NCBI RefSeq assembly: GCF_965363235.1
Contig: NC_134845.1
Coordinates: 31,560,524 to 31,624,523, forward strand
DNA: 64,000 bases
Source: Mytilus galloprovincialis
Taxonomy: Eukaryota > Mollusca > Bivalvia > Mytilida > Mytilidae
Direction: 5' to 3'
In this document: positions 1-9,285 of the stretch, piece by piece
How positions within the stretch are numbered: position 1 is the stretch's first letter
How the letters are laid out: each line of letters opens with the position of its first letter
Notes under the pieces: model-generated
The model's input: only the letters and a program-made list of their open reading frames with translations
The model's database searches: none
Told to the model about the DNA's origin: nothing
Made by a program: the position numbers and the translations under genes

Positions 1-289
1 ATTAGCTTGTGTTTTATGTTGAAGTCGTCTGATACTGAAAGTGCCTTATTTTGGAAGAGTTTAAATTAAGCAATTTCAAAGACAACCCCTGTCTTTTAGG
101 TTTTATTTTAACTTTTTTTTCCCTGATTCTTCTCTTTTTAAAATGGTTTGCTGTTGCTGACAATTTCATGATTTGTCTAAATTTCAAAGTTTGTGAACGG
201 AACTTTCCTGGTAACAATATCTGTTATCATAAAATCTCATCAAAGATACCATCTTGACCATTGTCACATGATAAAATAGATGACAGGAT
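1..289. other. Unassigned AT-rich DNA
   Basis: No coding signal, RNA gene or recognisable repeat was seen. The short open frames here overlap on both strands, are low in complexity and match nothing I know. Confidence 0.5.
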
Positions 290-445
290 AATTATTGTGT
301 ATCTTTATGTATTTGTGCATCATTATGTAACTTTGTGTATCTTTATGTTACAATGTGCATCTTGTGTGACTGTGTGTATCTTTATGTGACTGTGTATCTT
401 GTGTGACTTTGTGTATCTTTGTGTGACTGTGTATCTTCCTGTGAC
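290..445. repeat. Degenerate minisatellite (TGTGTATCTTTATGTGACT-like)
   Basis: Phrases such as TGTGTATCTTTATG, TTGTGTGACT and TGTGTATCTT recur every 15-30 bases across the tract, with substitutions and length changes between units. It is an old, imperfect tandem repeat with no coding meaning. Confidence 0.75.
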
Positions 446-3440
446 TCAGTATGCTGCAGTGAAATTTATATCTATTGAAAACTAATCAAATACTATTATT
501 TTTGTTCATGGCAAGTTTTATTTATGCAAGCTGTATTTTATGGCTGTTTTATATCACACTTTATCATAATGTTATGTTTTGTACAAATGATTTTTATTCT
601 AGTCTGGTTAATATTGTTTTATTTACAAAGATGTTTTAAGGGTACTTACAAATTCTGAAGTCTTTCTTTCAAATAACTTTACAATAATTTATATGACAAT
701 TATCCAGCAGTAAATGCTATCATTGAGATTTGATTAAATCTTTCATTGAGTTTAAAAGGTGCTAGAAGTTTACAGTAACGTGCTGCTTGCATCTACCAAA
801 CATCTTTAAAAAAATGTGTCTTTGTGAGAAATTTCATTTTCTATGCATGAATAAGAATATTAAGATACTGTAAATTCAGTTATTATAACAAGACATTTAT
901 TAATGTGAATAATGCACTAGGAAAATATTACAATGATAAAAACTTGCATTCTGATATTTATACTTATATCGAGTATAAGGATTTTTCAACAATCACAATA
1001 CATAATTTTACCTTTTTATCCATTCTTCAAAAATCACAATAATAATAAATAAATGCAATAATTTCTGAATATGAAGATACATGATTCAATGGAATCACAA
1101 TCAATAGACACTAACATTAGATATTACTTTGCTCAAATTTCTGTCAATTCAGTTTAATTGTTTTCATTACAATGATTAGGAAAGCAGATTTGTTACCAAT
1201 GATTACATGGAAATCTAATATGTTCAATTGCACATGACAATCTTCTCAAAAAAAGTAAAGCATAGAAATGAAAACAAGTGTTCTTTTAAAATAAAAACTA
1301 AAAGCCTTCATTATTTTTCTTTATAACTTTTAAATATAATAAAGAACACACAGGAATCTTACTTTTAGAACTTATGTCATAATTTTTTACGTCGTCATGA
1401 ATGTCGCACCAAACAGTTGTGATATATATAGACACACGTGTCAAGTGCTTTCAGAAATGTGTAATTGTAGTGGAAACCGGATGTTCAGAAATCTGTTTGT
1501 AATATCTAGAAAGTTAGATGTATAATTAAAAATGTTAACTATTCGTTGTCTTGTTTATTAGAAAATAATGTGAAGCAATTTTAAATATATCTTCCAATGT
1601 AATGGCTATCAATTCATGCCTGAAAAAAAAAAGATCAAATCCCTAGAATTATAAGAATAGATTTGAATGATGACATCTGTTATAATTTTCTGGTACAATA
1701 AAAAAAACTTACAAGAAAAATGAAATGGATAGAATTTTTATATTTCATCTTTTTCAATACATTTTGCACATGCATCTTTAACATTGCTGACTTGATGTAG
1801 TCTTCTAGTTGCAGTTGTTTAAACATTATTAAATTGATCTGTTTGGTTTATTTATACAAACAGCAATTTATTATTATCTGAATGCCACGGCTGAAAACAA
1901 ACTTTTATAGAGTGCTGTCACAATATTTTGATGTTAATTGTTATTGATTATGTTATTTGTTTTTATATGTCAATAATTTGTTATTTATATGTTTCCATTT
2001 TTGTTTTGTTTTGAATATTAGAGCATGCATCAATTCAAATATCACAGCAGCATTTTTCCGAACAGTATATTTGTTTCATATATTATCTGAATAGGAATAT
2101 TCTTAATTTTATTAATTCTATTTGACAGTTAAGGTTTCTTTGATGAAATGGGTGTTGCGTCTTGTTTTATAGGTTTATAATTAATAGGTTCATGCAAGTT
2201 GTAAGGTTACTTTTGGAAAACTATCCCCATATATATTGCTGCTGATTAAATGGATTTATGCACAGTTTATTTTGTTGTTTTGGCCAATCGTCTCTTACAT
2301 TAGTTACGTCTATCAATTATGTAGACCTGTTTGGATATTCTCCACATTATTTTTTCTTCATACAAATCGATCCAATTGACGTATAGCTTCTGTATATGTG
2401 AACAAAATCACACATGGAATTATTGGATTTATGAACTTTTTTCTTTATTTTCGTATCACTGTTAAGCTTTCAGGAAGGTTACTCATTTTCAAAAAGAAAA
2501 TTTATTATGTAATTACAAAATTTGTTTATTTGTTTATAAATCTATACTTATCATGAACATTGTACTTTTGTGTTCGTTGTCTCTGCCACACTAAACATTA
2601 TGCAATTTTATATGTACTATATTTATGTGATACCTATGTATATATTAGCTTTGTGTACACATTGTACAAAGATTTGTACATATATATACATGTCAGAAAT
2701 TAAAAGAAAGGGAAAATTATTTGGTTTGTTTAAATTTGTTATTACTTGAGTTGGTTTCCAAACAACAAAAGGTGTTGTTGTGTTGATATAAAAAAGAAAG
2801 TGTGTGGTGTGCATCTATGAGGCAGCAACCTAAAATAACTGAATATATGGTCTGCAATAATATATCTATTATCTATACCTTATGTTAAGTTCTAAATTAC
2901 CCTGAGTGAGGCTAGGTATGTCGGAACTGACATACAGGTAATAGTGATAAAAATTCTTCCACTAGCACATTAAAAAAATAATAGCTTGATTATAGATGAC
3001 TGATGATGTTCAAGGCACTTATGACAGGCACATTTTCATGTGGTAGAAAAACACTAGTTTGTTATTACCCATAGAAACTGAACTCCATATATACATTTTT
3101 ACATTGTACTGTACATTTAAAAATAACACATGAAGAGTAAAAACATCTGAGTAAGCATGGTTGAACGATCAACTTGTACAATTTGATATGGGTACATGAA
3201 GAAACTGTATTTGTCATGATTATCGTAGTAGCCTATATTGAAAGGGTTGTTATAAGCGACGTGCATCTGTAACAAATTTAAAGTGACTTAATCCAATATC
3301 TGCATAAAATTTGTAATAAAACTTGAAACTGTAATGAAACAATTGGTATACGAATATCTATTCGTAAAACAGAAACTATAAGTGACCAGAGCTTTCTTTA
3401 GAAATTTATGAACAGTTTCAAGCAAAATGAGATATCCTAA
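446..3440. other. Unassigned AT-rich DNA
   Basis: About 3 kb with many A and T runs. No exon with plausible splice sites, no RNA gene and no terminal-repeat structure was recognised. Confidence 0.5.
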
Positions 3441-3454
3441 GCTTGTTTCTTGGG

Positions 3455-3620
3455 GTTAGGTACAGGTCTGACCTCCCCTCTGTGACCGGGAGGTCAAAGT
3501 AGTCGACAGACGGAATCACTACCCTGTCAACCCTGAGGTTGTAAGTTAGAATCACGCACAAGGCAGGTGCCCTCGCGTCCAATCGTACAGTGCCTTGACT
3601 GGTATGTTGCTGTCAAACTC
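3455..3620 (+). repeat. Probable tRNA-derived SINE, decayed
   Basis: This is a GC-richer island in AT-rich DNA. The stretch GAGGTTGTAAGTTAGAATCA resembles a pol III B box, and about 45 bases upstream AGTAGTCGACAGACGG sits where an A box would be expected. The spacing suits a tRNA-like head. Both boxes deviate from consensus, so the call is tentative. Confidence 0.4.
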
Positions 3621-3843
3621 TTGCAACTCATTCAATATTCTGACCAAATTGCAATTTGTTTTATAAAACCAAACTGTTCAACGGGTCAAAATGTGAAAGT
3701 GCAAGGTGAAGAAATAAAATATACTTACAAACCTATATGATTTTTGTCCACTTTAAAGTTGATGTGTCAAAATCAGTCTTACAGTTTGCATAGATATTTT
3801 ATAGTTATTACCATACTAAAGGTGAAAGGTAATTGTGTAGGAA

Positions 3844-4484
3844 CTTCTTAGGAAGAAAGATAAGAAGTTAGCAATATCCTTTAACTCTACTTTTCGCTAT
3901 ATAGATGATGTTCTTTCACTAAATAATTCAAAATTTGGTGACTATGTGGAACGCATCTAATCTATCCCATCGAGCTAGAGATAAATGGATACTACAGATA
4001 CAGTTAAGTCGGCCTCATATCTTGACTTGCATCTAGAAATTGAAAATGCGGGCCGGTTGAAAACAAAACTTTACGACAAAAGAGATTATTACAGCTTTCT
4101 AATTGTGAACTTTCATTCCATTCGTTTTTGATGCGTTTTGTTATTTGATTTTGTCATGTGATTATGGACTTTTCGAATTGATTTTCCTCTGAGTTCAGTA
4201 TTTTTGTGATTTTACTTTTTCCATTTCTAAGTAGCAACATTCCAGCAGCACCTGCATACGGGGTATATATCTCCCAATTGATACGATATTCCCGTGCTTG
4301 CATTTCATATCATGATTTTCTTGATAGAGGGTTGCTGCTCACAAGGAAGCTATTAAACCAAGAGTTCCAAATGGTGAAGTTGAAATCATCCCTTCATACA
4401 TTTTACGGACGCATTTACGAGTTGGTTGACCGTTATGGTATAACCGTTTCACAAATGGTATCGGATATGTTCCTTACGTCGTAA
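3844..4484 (+). pseudogene. Retroelement reverse-transcriptase fragment (YIDD), degraded
   Basis: Translation in one frame from 3844 gives a reverse-transcriptase palm segment: LLRKKDKKLAISFNSTF, then the catalytic-type motif YIDD at 3898-3909, then VLSLNNSKFGDYVERI. A stop at about 3958 and frameshifts follow. The frame resumes as SASYLDLHLEIENAGRLKTK, is broken by about 110 bases of unrelated DNA (about 4120-4225), and resumes as SNIPAAPAYGVYISQLIRYS and onward to a stop at 4484. It is a dead copy lacking the N-terminal part of the enzyme. The family recurs in mussel genomes; I cannot assign its class (LTR, DIRS or Penelope-like). Confidence 0.8.
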
Positions 4485-4795
4485 CTACAATCCCCTTCCA
4501 TTTCATGAATTTGACCTACCGAATTAGACTATTTACCGGATTTGTTATCACATAAGCAAAACAACGGGTGCCACATGTGGAGCAGGATCTGCTTACCCTT
4601 CCGGAGCACCTGCGATCACAGCTAGTTTTTTGGTGGGGTTCGTGTTGTTTATTCTTTAGTTTTCTGTGTTGTGTCATGTGTGCTGTTGTTTGTTTGTCTT
4701 TTTCATTTTTAGCCATGGCGTTGTCAGTTTGTTTTAGATTTATGAGTTTGACTGTCCCTTTGGTATCTTTCGTCCCTCTTTTTTGAGTTGCTATA
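4485..4795 (+). repeat. Retroelement 3' tail following the RT fragment
   Basis: It starts directly after the RT stop and ends near TTGGTATCTTTCGTCCCTC. The same sequence recurs reversed at 23449-23755, diverged and forward at 23756-23918, reversed and truncated at 38887-39055, and as a short piece at 62894-62937. Adjacency here suggests the dispersed pieces are 3' ends of the same retroelement, typical of 5'-truncated copies. The short open frames in it on both strands are not genes. Confidence 0.7.
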
Positions 4796-4881
4796 AAAAT
4801 GTCCAAACTAAGCATTTATATAATTTTTCTTTCGAAAAGTCTTCTATATTCATAAGTATCGGACATCATTTGAATTAAAAC

Positions 4882-5062
4882 ATCATATATTCAGTAAAAT
4901 ATGTGTGAAATAACAACACGTTATTGATAATTTTCCATGGGGAGATAAACTTACACATCATTCTTTTGGAAAAAGATTTTTTGAAAGAAAAAATAATTAT
5001 CTCCCAAAGGAAACTTTCTACAAACGTATTGTAATTTCACACTTATTTTACTGAATATGAAC
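4882..5062. repeat. Small foldback element (about 40-bp arms)
   Basis: The left arm (about 4885-4925, containing TTCAGTAAAATATGTGTGAA) matches the reverse complement of the right arm (about 5022-5060, containing CACACTTATTTTACTGAA). An inner GGGAGATAA / TTATCTCCC pair is also inverted. This is the shape of a short MITE or hairpin element. Target-site duplication is unclear. Confidence 0.65.
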
Positions 5063-5912
5063 TGTTTTAAATCACATAATGTCTGATTATCTTGGTTTTG
5101 TCATATGTTAAGGGACTTTCAGTTTTGCATTATCCTTGAAGTTCGTTTTTATTTTTTTCACAAAAACAATAATAATAAATAAATAAAAAGATGCATTTAA
5201 AGTCGGTTATACATATAACAATACAACTTAAGCTCTGTAGAGCTTTTATCCGACATACATATTTGACAATACATAAAACATATAAAACATAAAGGACATC
5301 ATGCAAAATAAATAATGTTATCAAGCAATTAATAAGCACAATTAGAGCATATTAAGCAAACATAAAATGCAGATAAAGTAACATTCATGCAATAGCTATT
5401 ATAAAGCACTAAAGGTAGTCAAGCACTTAAAACAGAAATAAAAAGTTATGCCTCAAAATTTAAAAGCCAGAGTATACAAGATAAATAAATAACTGATCTA
5501 CAGCTCACTGAGATCTGCAGGAGGAACACTGACACTGACACTGACATCTAGATTAAATAAAATATATTTATTTTCAGTTTTCTTGCAAATGGCTATTGCC
5601 TGAAACTTGTCAGGGTTGGCCTTCATATGATTTAAAAGGAACCATATGAAGTAATGAAAGACAAATTAGTAGGCAGATATGTTCAAGATTTTCAAAATTG
5701 GTGTGTCACTTCTTAAAGATCTTCTTGAAGCTTTATTGTCATTTGTAAATATTGATGCTGATGATTATTTATGTGCGGTGAGTAACCGAATTCGTGTCTG
5801 AGTAAATCCCTTTTGCGGCGTGCAAGTGTGTTTTGTACAGAAAACTTGAGACTGCTTCAGACAAATCTTATACGGAGTTCTGCTCTGTAATTTTGCACAT
5901 GTTTTGGTGACA
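5063..5912. other. Unassigned AT-rich DNA
   Basis: No recognisable gene or repeat boundary. It includes A-rich runs and a short CTGACA repeat near 5530. Confidence 0.45.
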
Positions 5913-6497
5913 TTAAGGTTCATGTGGATCCTTTGGCTAAAATGGCCGTATTTTTACCTCAAAATTTACTCTTAGTACAGACAAACCTGCGCATCTGTAA
6001 AAAAATTCAGACATAGCATGCCCTAGATAAATAAATTTCAAATATGTTTTATGTTTTAGAAAAATAAAAACTAACCAGGATTTGGCAGTGCACTGTTTTT
6101 TCATTCCTCCAGAAGGTGCAAAAACAAACCCAAATTGGGAAACAGGTTTGAAAATTTCCCCACAGGTAATAATTGAAGTGAGCGTATTAATTGACATGGA
6201 CAACAAATGGACAATAGATACCTGACAATAATTGGTAAACTGTGTACCTGAGTGGACCATATCAAGGGAAACTCAACTGTTTGTTAATTTTATCATTTTC
6301 TTCAGGGACGAAAAAAAGTGCACGGCAAAATCGAGTTAAGTTATGAATTTTCTAAATCATACGATGCATTTGAATTTTATTTATCTAGGGCATGCCATGC
6401 GTTAAAACTTTTAAAGATGCACAGGTTGTCTGTCCTCAGAGTAAATTTTGAGGTGAAAATACGGCCATTTTAGCAGTAGGGTCCACACGAACCTTAA
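5913..6497. mobile_element. TTAA-flanked foldback MITE, about 585 bp
   Basis: Both edges are TTAA (5913-5916 and 6494-6497). Just inside, AAGGTTCATGTGGATCC at the left pairs with GGTCCACACGAACCTT at the right. Similarity of the arms continues for about 140 bp, including an AAAATGGCCGTATTTT block and a GCATGCCCTAGATAAATAAA block. There is no transposase frame. TTAA target duplication is the piggyBac habit, but the termini do not show the CCC ends typical of that group, so the superfamily is open. Confidence 0.75.
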
Positions 6498-6499
6498 GC

Positions 6500-7190
6500 C
6501 AAAGTCGTGATTTTGTACTAGACATTATAGTAAATAAAAAGTAAACCAACCATATTCAGGTTTAACACAAAATACTTTGATGCTTTTTTCTCTATTTCTA
6601 ACATTACAAATTCACATAACTTCAAAACATAAATTTGAGCTAAATAAAATACCTTTAGATTGTTATGAGTCATCAGGATCAAGACAATAACAGAGAAGGT
6701 GTGTTTGAAATACACCTAATGTAAAGGTAAATAACAAAAATACCGAACTCAACGAAAAATTATTAACGGAAAGTCTCTAAACAAATGACAAAAATCAGAA
6801 GCTCAAACACATCAAACCAATGTATGAAATTGTTATACTCCTGACATTGTACAGGCATTTTCTTATGCAGAAAATGGTTGATTAAACCTGGATTTATAGG
6901 CAGCTTAACCTCTCATTTGTATGACAGTCGCATAAGATTCCATTATATTGACAAAAATAAGTGAACAAAACAAACAGACATAATAGATAAAAATGTTCAA
7001 AAATAGAGGTACATCAGTCAAAATTGTGTTATAATCGTTATCACTATAAAACAAAGAATTAATCAGCAAATATAAACAAAAAGGCACGTAGACAAAGCAC
7101 ATTAGCTAAAACGAAATATCTTAAGACGTACTGTAATGAGTCATCATAACAGAGTAGGTGTGTTTGAATTACGAACTATCAGATAAGGAC
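6500..7190. repeat. Dispersed repeat, retroelement-like, long copy
   Basis: The segment at 6735-6905 (ACCGAACTC, then GGAAAGTC, then CATTTTCTTATG.AGAAAATGG, then TTAAACCTGG) is matched at 15945-16140 and partly at 12262-12345. Flanking parts such as ATGAGTCATCA with GGTGTGTTTGAA occur twice within this span, near 6665 and 7137, so the element has internal repetition. No protein family was recognised in it. Confidence 0.55.
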
Positions 7191-7575
7191 AAAATTATAG
7201 GCAAATTTAAAGTTTTAATAATGGGTTAAGACACAAAATCTGACATCCCGATAATTTGATTGGATTGTAATAAGAGAAGGGCAACACGTCTTTAATAAAA
7301 CAATGTATTAGCATATTCATAAAACAAAAATTATCACAATTTATTAAATAAAATATTTAAACATAACATGTAACAACAATGATATTTAGATCTACTTATC
7401 ATGATAAACAAATATGGACATCATTTACGAGAGAACATTATTACTTTTTAAACACAGAAGTATGATATGCATACAACAGAAACTTAATATCACATCAGAA
7501 ATATGTATGTCACTTCAAGAGGCATGATATATTGGTAAATAAACTCATATAGATACCAGGAATGCAATTTTATAT
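7191..7575. other. Unassigned AT-rich DNA
   Basis: No gene or clear repeat boundary seen. Confidence 0.4.
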
Positions 7576-7580
7576 TTACA

Positions 7581-7680
7581 CCAGACGCGTGTTTCGTCTA
7601 CAAAAGACTCATCAGTGACGCTCGAATCAAATAATGTTTAAAGGTCAAATACAGTACGAAGTTGAAGAGTATTGAGGACC
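7581..7680. repeat. Dispersed repeat containing ACTCATCAGTGACGCTC
   Basis: CTACAAAAGACTCATCAGTG, then AAAGGTCAAATA.AGTACG and AAGTTGAAGAG, are matched nearly base for base by 12046-12149. It is a short interspersed family that I associate with mussel genomes. I see no pol III boxes in this part. Confidence 0.75.
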
Positions 7681-8107
7681 AATGTCACTGTTTTCAATTG
7701 AGTTTTGGTTTTTATGGTGAATGTAGAGTATTCGAAATCCTTCTCAAATCTGCATTCTGAATATGTGTACCGGTACCTCCTCAGACCCAAATGTTACTGA
7801 CCAAAAGTTTTCTTACATTCTAGGAAAATAACAGAATATAAAGTCATATATGAAGGTGAAGCTCAAAACTTGTTAATGTTCAAAAAGGATGCTGTGATCA
7901 TTTAAGTAATAGGGAGAAAACTTAACACAATATCTCCTAAGGGTTACAGTAAGCAATTGCTTATTACGTAATAATTAATTATATTCATTCTTAGTTTTAA
8001 ACATGTGATAATGATATAGATCAATAATCAGTGTAAAATAATTGTAGACAAGACCAGGCTATATTTCTGACAGCTGTAGTTCTTTTACGTTTAACACTGA
8101 AAAGTGT

Positions 8108-8113
8108 TTTATT
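8108..8113 (-). promoter_or_regulatory. Poly(A) signal for the distal pirin last exon
   Basis: AATAAA on the minus strand, about 95 bases downstream of the stop at 8207-8209. Position and orientation fit the 3' end of the transcript using the distal last exon. Confidence 0.55.
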
Positions 8114-8206
8114 CGTCGGTGTCATATTTTCGGGATATATTTGTCCTTTTTTAATATATCCAACACTGCAAAAGTCATGTACAAGGTAACACGAACACAG
8201 ACTTTA

Positions 8207-8322
8207 CTATTCATATGCAACCCAAGAGTTCCAAGTATGTGCCTTTTCAAAACCATTTTCCCCCTGTCTGTAATCATCCAGAGCTTGTTTGATTTCTTCA
8301 TCTGTACACATAACAAAAGGAC
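8207..8322 (-). CDS. PIR: Pirin alternative last exon (distal copy, 8b)
   Basis: After an AG acceptor (TTTATCCATTTAG) the exon opens in phase 1, so the G from exon 7 completes the first Gly codon. It reads GPFVMCTDEEIKQALDDYRQ, then GENGFEKAHTWNSWVAYE and a TAG stop. This is a complete pirin C-terminus, homologous to the proximal last exon at 9167-9285 and to the vertebrate pirin end (GPFVMNT.EEI.QA...D). Roughly 21 of 38 positions agree between the two mussel copies. Spliced to exon 7 it gives a 290-residue protein. No other extra pirin exon was seen nearby, which favours exon duplication over a tandem gene copy. Confidence 0.85.
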
Positions 8323-8541
8323 CTAAATGGATAAATTGGTCACTAACTAGAATATATAGTACTGTGTGTATGACAAATTGATCAACAGCAACCAACTGAC
8401 ATAATGTTAATAGAAAATGGTAAAATAAAAGGCGGCAAAACGAAAATTGAAATAAATGACGATGTGAAAGTAATAATTTATCCAATCTTGTCCTTCACAT
8501 GACGATGATTGCAAAATCTGCATATATCCAAAAAATGTCAC

Positions 8542-9111
8542 TTAAGGGGGCTCGCGGGTCTAAATCGAAATTTTTATTTAATATAAGACTTCGCTATATT
8601 TTTCTATAAATGAACTTTATCTTATACTTAAAAGAAAAATGAAATAAAAAACTGGGGTCACCGTTCATTTACGGTCACAATCTGCCATCGAAAGAAGCAT
8701 ACATTTTTGTTAATGTCCTTTTTTTCTGTTGAACTAATAGGAGAAACAGAAGTAATATCGAAATAAAAAAAGATTTAAATTACAGAAATCGCTTAAATTT
8801 TACAATTATTTAGTTTATGTACAACTTATTCGAAAACAACAATAAAAAATATAGGTCACCGATTGGTTAAAAAAGATATTTCAATTTTAGTTCCAAAAAA
8901 TGGCATTTTTGCACCAAAGGGAGATAATTTGGAGCTTTTTCAATGATATCTTCATTTTAAAAGTCACCTAGGGCCAACACGAATTGGTTTTTTGGAAAGA
9001 TTTTTGTACCATATGATAAAGTAACAACTACTAAAGGTAATAAATAAAATTTGTAATGAAAAATAAATGTTTAATTTTTTCTGAAAATTTTATACCCGCG
9101 AGCCTCCTTAA
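8542..9111. mobile_element. TTAA-flanked foldback MITE between the two pirin last exons
   Basis: TTAA occurs at both edges (8542-8545 and 9108-9111). Inside, AAGGGGGCTCGCGGGT at the left pairs inversely with ACCCGCGAGCCTCCTT at the right, and AAATTTTTAT / ATTTT.ATA extends the arms imperfectly. The span is 570 bp with no open frame. Near its 8.57-kb end it carries AATAAA on the minus strand (8573-8578), which could serve as a polyadenylation signal for the proximal pirin last exon. Confidence 0.75.
8573..8578 (-). promoter_or_regulatory. Candidate poly(A) signal inside the MITE
   Basis: AATAAA on the minus strand, about 590 bases downstream of the proximal pirin stop. ATTAAA variants also lie closer (minus strand, near 9071-9076 and overlapping the stop at 9162-9167), so which signal is used cannot be decided here. 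Confidence 0.3.
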
Positions 9112-9166
9112 AGTACATGTTTGAACAAATCAACGAAAGATACAATAATATAGATTAATTGTTTAA

Positions 9167-9285
9167 TTATCGTCGTTTCACATAGTCAGATTCCCATCTG
9201 GATGCATTTTCAAAACCATTCTTTCCCATTTGATAATCAAACATGGCCTGCTGTATTTCTTCTGGTGTATTCATCACAAATGGGC
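9167..9285 (-). CDS. PIR: Pirin exon 8a (proximal last exon)
   Basis: It follows acceptor TATATTTGACAG, begins in phase 1 and reads GPFVMNTPEEIQQAMFDYQM, then GKNGFENASRWESDYVKRR and TAA. It closes the C-terminal helix region (residues 253-291). The proximal copy keeps MNT as in vertebrates, where the distal copy has MCT. Confidence 0.9.

Noticed and set aside
4516..4815. Overlapping frames on both strands in the retroelement tail
   Set aside because: Part of a dispersed repeat; frames are not preserved between copies.
8207..8322. Distal pirin exon as a remnant of a tandem pirin pseudogene
   Set aside because: No other duplicate pirin exon was seen on either side within the window, and this exon has intact acceptor, phase and stop. 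Not fully excluded below position 1.
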